Source: Roseibacillus persicicus
Lineage (GTDB): Bacteria > Verrucomicrobiota > Verrucomicrobiia > Verrucomicrobiales > Akkermansiaceae
DNA length: 64,000 nucleotides
Direction: 5' to 3'
NCBI RefSeq assembly: GCF_014651675.1
Contig: NZ_BMXI01000009.1
Location: forward strand, 62,001 to 126,000
Shown here: positions 10,110 through 19,772 of the stretch, in pieces
How the letters are laid out: each line of letters begins with the position of its first letter
How positions within the stretch are numbered: the stretch's first letter is position 1
Translations under genes and position numbers: made by a program
Notes under the pieces: model-generated
What the model saw: the letters and a program-made list of their open reading frames with translations, nothing else
Database searches by the model: none
What the model was told of the DNA's origin: nothing

Positions 10110-11135
10110 ATGCGTTTCCCATTTTTGTTAAAAGGTCTTCTGGCTGGAGCGGTTATCACTACCAGTGCTTCAGCGGACGATGAGTGGACGGTGACCTTGG
10201 TCCAGAAGCACCTTGAGTCCTCCGGAGTTTTTCAAGGCTCCGTCGCCCGCGAAGGGAGTCGAGTGTCCTTCGCCCCCATCCCCGAAGGCGGTTCCGAATT
10301 CAACCTGTGGGCCTACCGGAATGGTCCCTTGGGCTTGGAAGAGCATCTCGTGGATACCGAGACCGTTGGAGCGTATTTGCCGAAAGGAACGCTCTGGATC
10401 ACTACTGCCGATCCTTATGCCGGGGGGATTCCCCGCACCCGTATCGATCAGGGCTTTACCTTGAACTTTGAGATAGAAGGCTTGCGGAAGGGGGGAGATG
10501 CTCCCAAAGCGGCCAAGAAGGTTCTGTTAGACCACAATGTTGCCGCAGCAACCGGAGATCCGAAGACCTCGAATCTCGGTCCGGAGGAAGACTTTGGGCA
10601 AAGCTTTCTGACCCGCAATGGGACCGGCGCGATCAATTTTTCCGCGAGTAATATTCCCGGCACGGACCCCTATAATGATTCAGGAGTCGAGACCTTCCGG
10701 CTCTTTGCTCTTCCCGATGGACAAACTGCCGAGCTGGAGCTCTCCAAAGCTGAAGTGCAAGTTTGGCCAATGAGCAAGGCTACTATCTCCGGGGTGACCA
10801 AGTCATCCTATACCATCGCTCCGGAGGTCACTGTTGATCTCGTCAACCTTTACCCCGAGAGCGAAACTTGGGTTCAGGTCTATCCGGGCCCGGAAAGTGT
10901 TGGCACCAACGGAACGCGTCTGACGGAATCCTTTGCGCTTGTCAGTGATGTGAAGCCTCGCGATAGCGTTCTGCGTTTTACCAAATTGGACTCGGTTCTT
11001 TTGGACTCCGGCGAGTGGACGTTGGAAGTAATTACCCGGACTCCGTTTGGTATCGAGCGCATTGCCCATACCAGTATCAATATCGACCGTGATTTGGCCT
11101 TGCGGGGATCCTTTCAAGCGCTCTCTGATCAATAG
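10110..11135 (+). CDS. Secreted protein of unknown function, probably beta-rich
   Basis: A 341-residue protein with a clear signal peptide (residues 1-22, ending SASA). The remainder has alternating hydrophobic/polar strands with repeated aspartate/glycine turns, suggesting beta-sandwich domains, e.g. TWVQVYPGPESVGTNG and GEWTLEVITRTPFGIERI. From memory it resembles a conserved secreted family in Verrucomicrobia, but I could not verify this. It is last in the three-gene set and is followed at once by an intrinsic terminator. Confidence 0.72.
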   Translation: MRFPFLLKGLLAGAVITTSASADDEWTVTLVQKHLESSGVFQGSVAREGSRVSFAPIPEGGSEFNLWAYRNGPLGLEEHLVDTETVGAYLPKGTLWITTADPYAGGIPRTRIDQGFTLNFEIEGLRKGGDAPKAAKKVLLDHNVAAATGDPKTSNLGPEEDFGQSFLTRNGTGAINFSASNIPGTDPYNDSGVETFRLFALPDGQTAELELSKAEVQVWPMSKATISGVTKSSYTIAPEVTVDLVNLYPESETWVQVYPGPESVGTNGTRLTESFALVSDVKPRDSVLRFTKLDSVLLDSGEWTLEVITRTPFGIERIAHTSINIDRDLALRGSFQALSDQ

Positions 11136-11162
11136 AAAAATTTGTTACTACAACCCCCCCCG

Positions 11163-11199
11163 AAAAGCCGCACCCCTGTGAACGCAAGGTGCGGTTTTT
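11163..11199. terminator. Bidirectional intrinsic terminator
   Basis: CCGCACC (11168-11174) pairs with GGTGCGG (11188-11194), followed by TTTTTC. AAAA precedes the 5' arm, so the hairpin can stop the plus-strand secreted gene cluster and also the convergent addA transcript. Confidence 0.85.
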
Positions 11200-11218
11200 C
11201 TATTTTGAAAAAGAGGTC

Positions 11219-14200
11219 TCAAAGTTCGACCAAGCACGGGACGCGGGTAAAGAGAAGCCGGGTTTTGACCTGGGCTGTCGGTAGGCCGAAGAGGAGTGCA
11301 GCCGCCGCCCGATAGGTATCCATCTGATCGCGATACTTGCTTGCGCGGTCCTGTGCGTCCTGTTCGGTCTCTACTTGGTCGGTTTTGAAATCCAGCACTT
11401 CGGCAGCCACGACTTTACCCGTGGAGTCAGAGTGGAGGGTCACACGGTCGAAGGTGCCCGAGGTCCAGTGGTCGTCCAAGAGCACCTCGAAGTCCTGCTC
11501 CCGCCAGACCTTGGCCGGACTAGAGGGCTGTTTGAGTGCCAATTGACAAGCCGGATCGGAAAGTGTTCCCTCGACCTGTTGCAGGGCTTCCCGCGGGTAG
11601 TCTGTTCCCGCAGGCAGTTCGAAGCCGGGTTGCCACCATTGGATTTGCTTGAAAAGGCTGTGAACAGCTGTTCCGAGCTCGAGGGCCGAGCTCTCTTGAC
11701 GGGAAAAGAGTTGGCGAGCATTGCTCCAGTCCGCCTTGCGAGATGGGGTGCGCCGGGCGGGGCGCGGGCGTGGGGTGGGAGTCGGGCGTTCAGGTTCGAT
11801 TATTGGGATCTCGTCAGGCTCCTCTTTTTTCTGAAGATGCTTCCACCAGTCCTCGCGGGTGTGGGGGCAGCTGCTCTCATAGGCGACATTGAAGCTGACG
11901 TCGCCGAGCGATTTTTTAGGTGCATCCTCTTGTTCCAATGTGTCCTCCAGGAGCTTGATGAAGTTCTTTTTCCGCGACTTGGGACCTTGCACGGGCGCGA
12001 TGAGGTAGTTGGCGTAGCGCGCCCGAGTCAGCGCGACATAGAACTTGCAAAGCTCCTCATAACCGGCTTCGGCTTCCAGTTCAGTGAGATAGTTGCGCAA
12101 GGTTTCGTCGGCTTCGGTAATCGCCTTTCGAGGAGTGTCGAAAACCCATTGGACCGACCGATTGACAGGGGAGCGCTTCACGCCGATCGCGCGCCTGGGA
12201 TTGCTCAATGAGTCTCCCCCCAATTGCGGCAGAATCGCCATGTCGAAGGTCAGGCCCTTGGATTTGTGGATGGTCATGACCTGAACCGCGCTGCTCGAAT
12301 TCGGCTCGCGCAATGTGTAGGACCTTGCGAATTGGAGAAAGCGATCAATGGAAAGTTCTCCCGACTGGTCGAAGAGGCGGGCGGCAAGGGCGAGCTCTTG
12401 CAACCGTTGCTTGGAGAAAGCATCGTCCAAGAGATTCAGTTCCTCGGTCGCTTCGACCCAGTGGCGCAAGGTGCTCTCAAAGCCCTCTCGATGAACCTGG
12501 GTCAGAATCCTTTTAGAGAGACCACCGGTTGATAGCTTCTGAGAAGCCATCACTTTCGCAAGGGGAGAAATCTCGAGATGTCCTTTTGCAAAGTCATCTC
12601 CGGGATGCGCCGCCAATTGGAAGAGGCTAAGGAAAGCCAGGGTCACGGGGTTGTCCATCGCGATGGCAATGTCGCTCTCCGATACGACCGGGATGCGCGA
12701 GGGAGAATGAGCGCGGATGTAATCGACGACTTCTCGACCGGCCTTGTTGTCTTGCACCAGAATCACGCAGGACAGTCCGTTGGCAATGGGCTGGATTTCT
12801 TCCAGAATAGCAAGGGTCAGCTCATAGCAGGCTTCGGTGGGATCGTTTCCTTTTGGTTGGTAAAAAGCGGTGAGGCCGGGCTTTTCCAGATTGGCTTCGG
12901 CAACCTTGTGATGCGCCCAATGCCAGCGGTCCAGCGCAGCTGGTGGTAGTTCGAGATTTGCAAGAGCGGCTTTGTCTCCGAATATGTCGTTGAGTGGTTC
13001 GATGACGTCCAATCCCGAACGAAACGATACACTTAATTCCCGCTTCTTTAGGGACGTGATTTCGTCTCCCTGGTAGCGGGCGTATATATCATCGAAGAGC
13101 CGCGTGTCGCCGCCGCGCCAGCCGTAGATTGCTTGCTTGATGTCGCCCACTTGGAAGAGGGAGCGATCCGCGGACTGATCCTGCATGGCCTCGTCGACCA
13201 GATTTTCGATGACTGACCATTGGAGGTAGGATGTATCCTGAAACTCGTCTAACAACCAGTGATGGAAGGTCGCATCCAAGCGGTAGTCGATACGCAGGCG
13301 GCTATCCTCGTCGGGCTGTTGGGTTAGGATGGGGGCAGGGGAGTCGGGAGAGCCTGCCAGAATCACTTCCAGATCGTGGAAAGTGAGATGGCCGCGCCGC
13401 CTCACCTGCTTGGCGTAAGTTTCCTCAAATTGATGGAGCAGGGCCCAGAGTCCACGGGTCCTGGTCAGGTGATTCTTAAGCTCGTCCCCAACGATGCGAA
13501 TTGTGAGCTCCCGGATGATTTTGCAGGATTTGGCTCCAAGCTTTTGTTTGGAACGATTGACCGCAAACTCGGCTTCGCCAGCATTGATTTCATCCCATGC
13601 TCCGAGAAATTTAGTCAGGAAAAAGTCCACTCGCTTTGGCAGGGAGTTGCCCGGGCTGTGGGAGAGGAGTTGCGTGCGAAATTCCTCCCAGAACATCATT
13701 TGTTTCTCCGTCACCTTTTCCGTCGCGAAGACTTCGAAGAGTTCGGTGAAGTCATCGTCGTGACTTCCGCGAGCACTTAACCAAGCTGTGCCAGTCGGCC
13801 AAATCCGGTCCGGGTTGCCCCAGAGGGCCGGACTTGCGGCCGATAGAAAGATGTCGTGATGCTTGGTGATGAACTGGTCCAACAGATATTGCACCGAGGC
13901 CTCCTCGCGCCCGAAGGTGGCGAGCCGAAAGGCTTCGAGGAAATCGGATTCTTCTCCAGCTTCGCTCGAGAGCTCGAAGACCCGGCGAAAGACCTCGTTG
14001 CGGGCCAGCGAGGCCTGATGTTCATCCAGGATGTCGAAGTCGCCTGAGAGACCGAATTCCGCGGGGAAAGTCCTCACAATGTTGGCGAAAAGAGAATCCA
14101 AGGTTCCGAGGAAAAGTCGCGGCATCCGTTGGATAAAGATGAGGAGCAATTGCCGGTAATGCGCTTTCCTCAACTGACTGAGAACCTCATAGAGGGGGTT

Positions 14201-14449
14201 CTGGATCTCGTCGGGGACGCCGGCTAGTGAGGCGGCAGCCTCTTCGGAGGAAGCTCCTTTGGCGAGCTTCTTGAGGATTTCGTCAAAGAATTCTCCGGCT
14301 GCCTTTCGGGTGAAAGTGACAGCCAAGATTCGTTCCGGTTTGGGCTCGATACCCGCGAGAAGGTCACGCGCCATGATGGCGATGTAGCGATTGGTCAGCT
14401 GCCAGGTCTTACCCGAGCCCGCTGAAGCGAGAATCATTTCATTCTTCAT
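11219..14449 (-). CDS. addA: UvrD/RecB-type helicase-nuclease (AddA-like)
   Basis: A 1076-residue superfamily 1A helicase with a C-terminal nuclease, for processing double-strand DNA ends before recombination. Walker A is ASAGSGKT at residues 8-15, motif Ia VTFTRKAAGE, motif II LLDEFQDTS, motif III QVGDIKQAIYGWRGGD, motif V MTIHKSKGLTFD and motif VI YVALTRARY. Near the C-terminus VLDFKTD is the PD-(D/E)XK nuclease core. The start overlaps the end of the upstream partner gene by 11 bp, so translation is probably coupled. The partner is a nuclease-family protein, which fits AddAB rather than RecBCD. Confidence 0.9.
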   Translation of the reverse strand: MKNEMILASAGSGKTWQLTNRYIAIMARDLLAGIEPKPERILAVTFTRKAAGEFFDEILKKLAKGASSEEAAASLAGVPDEIQNPLYEVLSQLRKAHYRQLLLIFIQRMPRLFLGTLDSLFANIVRTFPAEFGLSGDFDILDEHQASLARNEVFRRVFELSSEAGEESDFLEAFRLATFGREEASVQYLLDQFITKHHDIFLSAASPALWGNPDRIWPTGTAWLSARGSHDDDFTELFEVFATEKVTEKQMMFWEEFRTQLLSHSPGNSLPKRVDFFLTKFLGAWDEINAGEAEFAVNRSKQKLGAKSCKIIRELTIRIVGDELKNHLTRTRGLWALLHQFEETYAKQVRRRGHLTFHDLEVILAGSPDSPAPILTQQPDEDSRLRIDYRLDATFHHWLLDEFQDTSYLQWSVIENLVDEAMQDQSADRSLFQVGDIKQAIYGWRGGDTRLFDDIYARYQGDEITSLKKRELSVSFRSGLDVIEPLNDIFGDKAALANLELPPAALDRWHWAHHKVAEANLEKPGLTAFYQPKGNDPTEACYELTLAILEEIQPIANGLSCVILVQDNKAGREVVDYIRAHSPSRIPVVSESDIAIAMDNPVTLAFLSLFQLAAHPGDDFAKGHLEISPLAKVMASQKLSTGGLSKRILTQVHREGFESTLRHWVEATEELNLLDDAFSKQRLQELALAARLFDQSGELSIDRFLQFARSYTLREPNSSSAVQVMTIHKSKGLTFDMAILPQLGGDSLSNPRRAIGVKRSPVNRSVQWVFDTPRKAITEADETLRNYLTELEAEAGYEELCKFYVALTRARYANYLIAPVQGPKSRKKNFIKLLEDTLEQEDAPKKSLGDVSFNVAYESSCPHTREDWWKHLQKKEEPDEIPIIEPERPTPTPRPRPARRTPSRKADWSNARQLFSRQESSALELGTAVHSLFKQIQWWQPGFELPAGTDYPREALQQVEGTLSDPACQLALKQPSSPAKVWREQDFEVLLDDHWTSGTFDRVTLHSDSTGKVVAAEVLDFKTDQVETEQDAQDRASKYRDQMDTYRAAAALLFGLPTAQVKTRLLFTRVPCLVEL

Positions 14450-17345
14450 CGTTAGCCTCCTTTTTTAGGTTTACTGCATTGATAGCGGATTTGGGGTCGC
14501 CGAAGAGGAGGTCGGCAAAGTCGTCGAACTTTGATTTCTCCGCCGGGGGCCAGAAGACCTCGTTCTGAATATTCTCAATGATTCCCAGAGCACAGTTCCC
14601 AGCTGATTCCAAGAGTTCGGCATCGAGCTCCTCCCACAGATTCAGGTGGACGTCGCCCATCGCGGCCCCCAACTGGACGTAGCCAGCGGTGCGGGGCTGA
14701 TTGGGATAGCGGTCTCGCAATGCGAGGAGATAGAGAGGAATCTGCAGATTGGTCCAGCACTTCTCCTTGCCCTTGTAAGTGGCTTTCATCCAGTCGGGCA
14801 AAGCTGATAGATCCTCATCGCGGCGAGCATTGCGGAGGTGGGCTTCGTCGACTGGAGTGGGCTTCTTCTTTGTCTTGAAGTCGAGAATGCGCAATCCCTC
14901 ATCCGGGTGGGACTCGATGCGGTCGATCTTTCCTTTGATGATCATCCCGCCGATTCGGAAGGGGTCTTCCTTGGGGGCCAGATAGGTTTCGGTTTCCAGA
15001 ATGCTCCAGCCGGCCTGGCGCTGTTGAGCCTCCTGATGCGCCCACCATCCCAGGCGTTGTCGCATGGAGCTGGCTTGAATCAAGAGGGGCGCGGAAAGTC
15101 GGGTGCCGTATTTTTTGGTCAGATGGTCGCTCAACAGGTCTTCGAAGCATTCCGCAATTTCCCTGGCAGACTCAGAATTCGCGGCTCCTCCCTTGGCGAA
15201 CTCTTCCAGCACGTCGTGCATCACGTTCCCGAAGTCCCGCGCGTTGAGTTCCATTCGCTCCAGATCCAAGGCGTTCATCTTGAGTCCATGTTGCAGATAG
15301 AAGCGGAAGGGACAGTTGAGATAGGAGGAAAAAGCCGTTACTGAAATCCGCTGAAATTGCTCCGGATCCGGCGCTGGAGGAGTGAGTTGCCAGCCCATCT
15401 TCCAAGGGAGTGGGTCGGTTGCGGAGATAGAGTCGCGAAAGAGCAGATTGACCCGTTCGTGCAGGACCTCTGGAGGAGTGGCGAGCAGCAGTCGCGACGG
15501 GCGCAAGGGATCGCCCTTGCTATTGGTGCGGCCAAAGATGAGGTCGACCTGACCGTCGTTCTCGCGCGAGGCCAGAAGTGATGCCAGCAAGTAGGCGTCG
15601 CGCGCTTGTCGGGTGGCATTGTGGCGTAGGCCCAGGAGTCGGCGGGCTTGGTCGGGCAGCCAGGGGTGACCCTGAATGGTCTCGGGCACCAGGCCGTCGT
15701 TGCACCCCGTGACGACCAAGTGGGGGGCGTCTTCCCATGCGAGCTCCAGCCATCCGGGGAGTTCAATGGCATCGGCATGGCGTTTGGATGCAAGGACTTG
15801 TTCTTCCAGAATGGTTAGAAAGAGTTGAAAGCGTTCGGTGGGGCCTTGCCCTGCGAAGGACAGCGCCGCAACCTCATCAAGCACACGGTGCAGGAGCTGG
15901 GCCGCTGCGGAGAATTCCTCGTCCTTGGCAAGATTGGTGTGTTGATAGATGTCCTCGAGAACTTGCGGCAAGGCCTTTTCCAGTGGTTCATACTCCAGAT
16001 TGCGGAGAGCTTCTTGTGTCCACTGAAGGGTGCGGGTGAGGGGGCCCTTGTCATCCTTCACATGCTCCAGGATACCCCAGGCCTCGTCCATTGTGCTGCA
16101 GAGGTGGGCCTCGTGGAACTTGTCAAAGGCTTGCAGAATGGCGGTGGGAGGATAGGCAGAGCTGCCATCCGGCACTTGGAAGGAGCCCGCAGCCTCAGCA
16201 ACCCCCGGGATGCGGAGAAGTTCTCGGAGGGTTCCGAGCGAGCGACTGCTGACCAAGTCTCGCAGAGTGCGCAGCAGGTGGCTGAGACCCTGGCGCGACA
16301 TCGCTTCACCCGCGGGGTCGAAGCTCGAGAGGCCCCGAGCGGCGAGACTCTTTTGCAAGGGGGCCACGACTTCGGCGTCGGGCACTCCGACTGCGGCCAC
16401 GAGGTGGGGCTGCTCATACCTAGCCAGTCGTTCGCAGACCTTTTCCGCCTGCTCGGTAGGGTTGGCTCCCTGATGGATGGCGTGGTCGGGGATCTCCTGG
16501 TGGCGATCGTTCCAGATCGCGAGAGGTCTGCCCCACTCATCGAACTGCGGGGCCGATGGCTCCGGGGCATGGACGATCACCTGGACCGGAAGCCGTTCGG
16601 CGATCTTTTCAACGAGAGGAATGAGAGCGGGCGGGGGATCGGGGAGCCCGATTAGGAACAGCTGCGTGCACTCAGGAGGGAGCACGGGGCTTTCCACCGC
16701 CTGTCGTCGTAGCATGGCCCGCGGAAGCCGCCCTTCTTTTTCCAACTGGCGGAAAAAGGCGCGCTCCAACTGCGAGAATTCTTCCCATCTTTCGGGCTCC
16801 AGATCGTGACTGGCGAGAACTTTGGCTGCATAGGAAGTGTTATGTGCTCCTTCACCTAGCAGAGATTGCACTTGCATCAGTTCCCGGGCTGTCCGCAGGC
16901 CCCACGAAAAGTTCTTCTCGACTGGCTCAACGGGAAAAAGATTCCGGACGGTCTCCAGGTCAGTATCCAGCAAGACCTTGATCCAAGCCAAGAGTGATTC
17001 GGCTTTGCTTGCGGTGGCCGGAGGGGGCACGGGCGACTCATCTTGCGGAGAAGCTCCGGAGATGAGGCTGAGCAAATCGTCGGGATTCAGGATGACTGGC
17101 GGGAGCACTCCCGCGTTGCGGGTGGCTGCGAAGAGAGCCAAGCTTTCCCGCAGTCGTCTCGAAGCATTCCGGGTTGGCACCACCACGGCGAGATGGGTCA
17201 GGTCCAGTGGTCCTTCCTGCCAGCCTTGTGCCAGAAACTCCACCGCCAGAGGCAGAAGTGGGCGGTCCCAACCTAGAAAGTGAATCCCCACATCCCGTCT
17301 GGGACTTGCGAAGAGATCGAGCTCGGATTGCTGTTGTGCGGCCAC
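14439..17345 (-). CDS. addB: PD-(D/E)XK nuclease family protein (AddB-like subunit)
   Basis: A 968-residue partner of AddA. The N-terminal part (LAVVVPTRNASRRLRESLAL) resembles the inactivated helicase half of AddB. The C-terminal third is a RecB-type nuclease: YLNCPFRFYLQHGL, FGNVMHDVLEEFAKG, GKIDRIESHPDEG and ILDFKTKKKP. Only one cysteine is evident near the nuclease entry, so I cannot support the 4Fe-4S cluster found in Firmicutes AddB. It sits immediately upstream of addA with an 11-bp overlap. Its promoter should lie in the 17346-17536 region shared with the divergent hydrolase. Confidence 0.82.
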   Translation of the reverse strand: MAAQQQSELDLFASPRRDVGIHFLGWDRPLLPLAVEFLAQGWQEGPLDLTHLAVVVPTRNASRRLRESLALFAATRNAGVLPPVILNPDDLLSLISGASPQDESPVPPPATASKAESLLAWIKVLLDTDLETVRNLFPVEPVEKNFSWGLRTARELMQVQSLLGEGAHNTSYAAKVLASHDLEPERWEEFSQLERAFFRQLEKEGRLPRAMLRRQAVESPVLPPECTQLFLIGLPDPPPALIPLVEKIAERLPVQVIVHAPEPSAPQFDEWGRPLAIWNDRHQEIPDHAIHQGANPTEQAEKVCERLARYEQPHLVAAVGVPDAEVVAPLQKSLAARGLSSFDPAGEAMSRQGLSHLLRTLRDLVSSRSLGTLRELLRIPGVAEAAGSFQVPDGSSAYPPTAILQAFDKFHEAHLCSTMDEAWGILEHVKDDKGPLTRTLQWTQEALRNLEYEPLEKALPQVLEDIYQHTNLAKDEEFSAAAQLLHRVLDEVAALSFAGQGPTERFQLFLTILEEQVLASKRHADAIELPGWLELAWEDAPHLVVTGCNDGLVPETIQGHPWLPDQARRLLGLRHNATRQARDAYLLASLLASRENDGQVDLIFGRTNSKGDPLRPSRLLLATPPEVLHERVNLLFRDSISATDPLPWKMGWQLTPPAPDPEQFQRISVTAFSSYLNCPFRFYLQHGLKMNALDLERMELNARDFGNVMHDVLEEFAKGGAANSESAREIAECFEDLLSDHLTKKYGTRLSAPLLIQASSMRQRLGWWAHQEAQQRQAGWSILETETYLAPKEDPFRIGGMIIKGKIDRIESHPDEGLRILDFKTKKKPTPVDEAHLRNARRDEDLSALPDWMKATYKGKEKCWTNLQIPLYLLALRDRYPNQPRTAGYVQLGAAMGDVHLNLWEELDAELLESAGNCALGIIENIQNEVFWPPAEKSKFDDFADLLFGDPKSAINAVNLKKEANDEE

Positions 17346-17536
17346 ACTTCATTGAAGGGTGAAAGGGCCTGCTCGCAAATAGCGAAATCCCACATGTACT
17401 CATCTTGTCGGTAGAAGTCAGCGCGATGCAAATATCAGTCGAAAGATAGTTGCTGAATCTTGAACGGGAGATTTCATTTTTCTGTCTCTATCCATCATTT
17501 TGTTGTGTTGCTTTCTGGAAGGAGCCACGGTTCACC

Positions 17537-18475
17537 ATGCGCAAATTCTCGACCCTAGCCTGCCTCCTCGGTCTAGCTCTGAACGCCTGGGGCCAAATCG
17601 GAGAGAACCGGGAGTGGACTTCGTCCGACGGTCGAACCATCGAAGCCGAGTTGGTTTCGGTATCCGAGAACAAGGTGGAGGTGCGAAAGGGAGGGAAGCT
17701 GGTCAGCATCACCCTGGACATGCTCTCGCAGGCTGATCGTGATTTCGCGCTCGGTATTTTGACCGAGCAGAAGAAGGCCGCAGAGCGAGCGGATGCCTTG
17801 GAGAACGGAAAGCATGCCGACGCGATGAAGAGCGAGTGGATCCGGTATGATGCCGATGAGGGCGGCCTGATCTATCAGCTTTTTGTGGGAAAGCGGGTAA
17901 AGAAGGATGATAGCATTCCTCTCTTCGTTCACCTTCACGGGGCTGGTGCGCGGGCTGAGGATGTGAAGGTTGGGCACGTGGAGATTGCGGCGAAGACCGT
18001 GGCCTCGGAGGAGTTCTATCGGTCGGGAAAAAATCAGTGCGTGATCTGCGTTCCTCTCTGCCCGCCCGAACCGGAGACTTGGCCCAAGCAGGTCGCCAAG
18101 TTGGAGGCGTTGATCGACAACCTCATCGCCACTTTGCCCGTCGATACCAGCCGGATCTATCTTTCAGGTTACTCCCAGGGAGGACAGGGGATTGGCAAGC
18201 TGCTCCAGAGTCGACCCGACTTTTACGCGGGAGCCATCTTTGCTGACGGGGGGCCGGCCGACAATTGGATCGGAAAGGTCAAGACCCCGATGTGGAGCTA
18301 CTTCTCGCCAGAGAGGGATAGCTCGAAGGCGGAGGCGCAAAAGGAGAAGTTCGCCGCCGATGGCGTGGAGTATCGCTTCGATGTGTTTCCGGATAGTGTG
18401 CACAACAATATCCACTGGAAAATGGCCAAGTCGGAAGAGGTCTTCGAGTGGCTCTTTGAGCAGAAGAAAAGTTGA
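17537..18475 (+). CDS. Secreted SHD1-domain alpha/beta hydrolase (esterase/peptidase-like)
   Basis: A 312-residue protein with a signal peptide (MRKFSTLACLLGLALNAWGQ). Residues about 25-75 form an SHD1 (SLA1 homology) domain: REWTSSDGRTIEAELVSV followed by ADRDFA. Such domains are common in PVC bacteria. The rest is an alpha/beta hydrolase: HLHGAGAR oxyanion strand, nucleophile Ser213 in SGYSQGGQG, and a late histidine in PDSVHNNIHW. It resembles phospholipase/carboxylesterase or prolyl-oligopeptidase-type enzymes. The ATG at 17537, with GGAAGGAG upstream, is preferred to an in-frame ATG at 17450 because the signal peptide begins here. Confidence 0.82.
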   Translation: MRKFSTLACLLGLALNAWGQIGENREWTSSDGRTIEAELVSVSENKVEVRKGGKLVSITLDMLSQADRDFALGILTEQKKAAERADALENGKHADAMKSEWIRYDADEGGLIYQLFVGKRVKKDDSIPLFVHLHGAGARAEDVKVGHVEIAAKTVASEEFYRSGKNQCVICVPLCPPEPETWPKQVAKLEALIDNLIATLPVDTSRIYLSGYSQGGQGIGKLLQSRPDFYAGAIFADGGPADNWIGKVKTPMWSYFSPERDSSKAEAQKEKFAADGVEYRFDVFPDSVHNNIHWKMAKSEEVFEWLFEQKKS

Positions 18476-18479
18476 GCCC

Positions 18480-18878
18480 TTAGTCGTAGTCGACCGAGGA
18501 CTCGTCGAGGTAGGAGCCACGCTTGCGGGGGGCAATGAACCAACCCAGAGCTCCCTGAAGAAATTGCCAGGTACCAAGAACGACTAGACTGCACACCACG
18601 ACGAGAACGGTATTGTTCTGGAAAGAGAGCTGCACCCAGAGGCTGAGGAAGATGCAATAGGCCCCGGCGAGGAGCAGGACGCCAATGAGCAGGTGATTGC
18701 GGCTTTCGGCGCGAATGGTTCGGACGCGTTCTTTGCGAGCGGATTGAAAAATCGCTTCAGCTTCGTCATCGGGAACATTGTTGATGGCGAGTCTCTTGCG
18801 TATTCTCTCTTCCTCTTCGTCCCGAAGCACTTTCTCGAGGATGAGGTCGTAGAGCCGGTGCTCGGTGGGCGAGGGCAT
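18480..18878 (-). CDS. Small membrane protein of unknown function
   Basis: A 132-residue protein. Residues 1-60 are charged and helical (HRLYDLILEKVLRDEEEER), followed by two transmembrane helices (about 63-83 and 89-112) and an acidic C-terminal tail. No known motif. The stop lies 4 bp from the convergent hydrolase stop. Its start is 11 bp downstream of the KH-domain gene, so the two are probably co-transcribed. Confidence 0.65.
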   Translation of the reverse strand: MPSPTEHRLYDLILEKVLRDEEEERIRKRLAINNVPDDEAEAIFQSARKERVRTIRAESRNHLLIGVLLLAGAYCIFLSLWVQLSFQNNTVLVVVCSLVVLGTWQFLQGALGWFIAPRKRGSYLDESSVDYD

Positions 18879-18889
18879 CTTGAAAAGTC

Positions 18890-19198
18890 TTACTCGATCA
18901 TTTCTTTCGCTTCCAGCTCCGCCATCCGCTGTTGTTCTTCTTCAACGGAATGGATGCGAAGGGTGACCTTGATATTGTCGCGGGCAGCCACGCTGTTGAC
19001 GACGTTGCGGATAGCGCTGGCAGTGAAGCCGTTGCGGCCAATCAGTTGGGCGACGTCCTCGTGGGCGAGAATGAGGCGAAAGCTGAGATGCCCTTCTTCG
19101 GGCTGACCGACACGGAGCTGCGCCTGGTCGGGGTGCTCGATGAAGCTGAGTGCGATAAATTGGAGGAAATCGCGGATCTGTGCGGTGGCTTCTTGCAT
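18890..19198 (-). CDS. KH-domain RNA-binding protein (KhpA-like)
   Basis: A 102-residue protein built around one KH domain. The central LILAHEDVAQLIGRNGFTAS contains the GxxG loop as GRNG, followed by helix IRNVVNSVAARDN. Length and the N-terminal half (IRDFLQFIALSFIEHPDQ) match the YlqC/KhpA group of small RNA chaperones. The Glu-rich C-terminus is an extension. In other bacteria KhpA works with KhpB (Jag); that partner is not in this window. Confidence 0.82.
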   Translation of the reverse strand: MQEATAQIRDFLQFIALSFIEHPDQAQLRVGQPEEGHLSFRLILAHEDVAQLIGRNGFTASAIRNVVNSVAARDNIKVTLRIHSVEEEQQRMAELEAKEMIE

Positions 19199-19316
19199 AG
19201 GAGTAACTATGCGGAGAGTGAGGCGACTGTCTAGCGCTTAGTTTGGAGGGTGGGAATTCGAATGGAAGTCGGCTTTCAGGGGAACGAGTGATGCGGGGAT
19301 TGGTTTTTCTTTGGGC

Positions 19317-19348
19317 AAAAAAAGACCGCCCTGTTTCCAGAGCGGTCT
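19317..19348 (-). terminator. Intrinsic terminator downstream of hsp20
   Basis: On the minus strand AGACCGC and GCGGTCT arms (19342-19348 and 19323-19329) surround a 12-nt loop and are followed by a run of seven T (AAAAAAA at 19317-19323 on the plus strand). It lies about 35 bp past the hsp20 stop. Confidence 0.85.
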
Positions 19349-19382
19349 CTCTCACCAATCAATGAACCTTAACCATGAAAAA

Positions 19383-19772
19383 TTAGTTCAGCTCGATGTG
19401 GCGAGCGATCTGGGAGTCGGGGGTGAGCTTGGGAATGGTGACCTGGAGGACGCCGTTCTCGAGCTTCGCTTCCAGCTTTTCGGCATCGGCTTCACGTGGG
19501 AGGCGGACCCGGTATGTGGCTTCGCTGCGGGTAAAGTCACGCTCTTCGCCCTCGGCGAGCTCCGGTTGCTTGGCTTCGATGAGGAGGACGCGCTCTTTGT
19601 CGAGCGAGACCTTCACTTCCTCTTTGGCGAAGCCGGGGAGGTCGAGCTCGCCTCTCCAAGCTTCGTCCTTTTCGACCCAGCGCCAGGGGGTCACTGGACG
19701 GGGTGGGGCGAAGTTGCGGAAGAGTTCGTTGAAGACGACAGATGGTTGAGTTGTGCTGTTTCTAGTAGTCAT
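19383..19772 (-). CDS. Small heat shock protein (Hsp20 family)
   Basis: A 129-residue ATP-independent chaperone. The alpha-crystallin domain spans about residues 35-122: ELDLPGFAKEEVKVSLDKE opens it and AKLENGVLQVTIPKL is the conserved late strand with its A-x-x-x-n-GVL motif. The C-terminal IARHIELN stands where the I-x-I motif usually is but only partly matches it. I chose ATG at 19772 since the open frame further upstream is out of character. The 284-bp region upstream (19773-20056) has no gene; I see no clear heat-shock operator or sigma32 promoter there. Confidence 0.92.
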   Translation of the reverse strand: MTTRNSTTQPSVVFNELFRNFAPPRPVTPWRWVEKDEAWRGELDLPGFAKEEVKVSLDKERVLLIEAKQPELAEGEERDFTRSEATYRVRLPREADAEKLEAKLENGVLQVTIPKLTPDSQIARHIELN

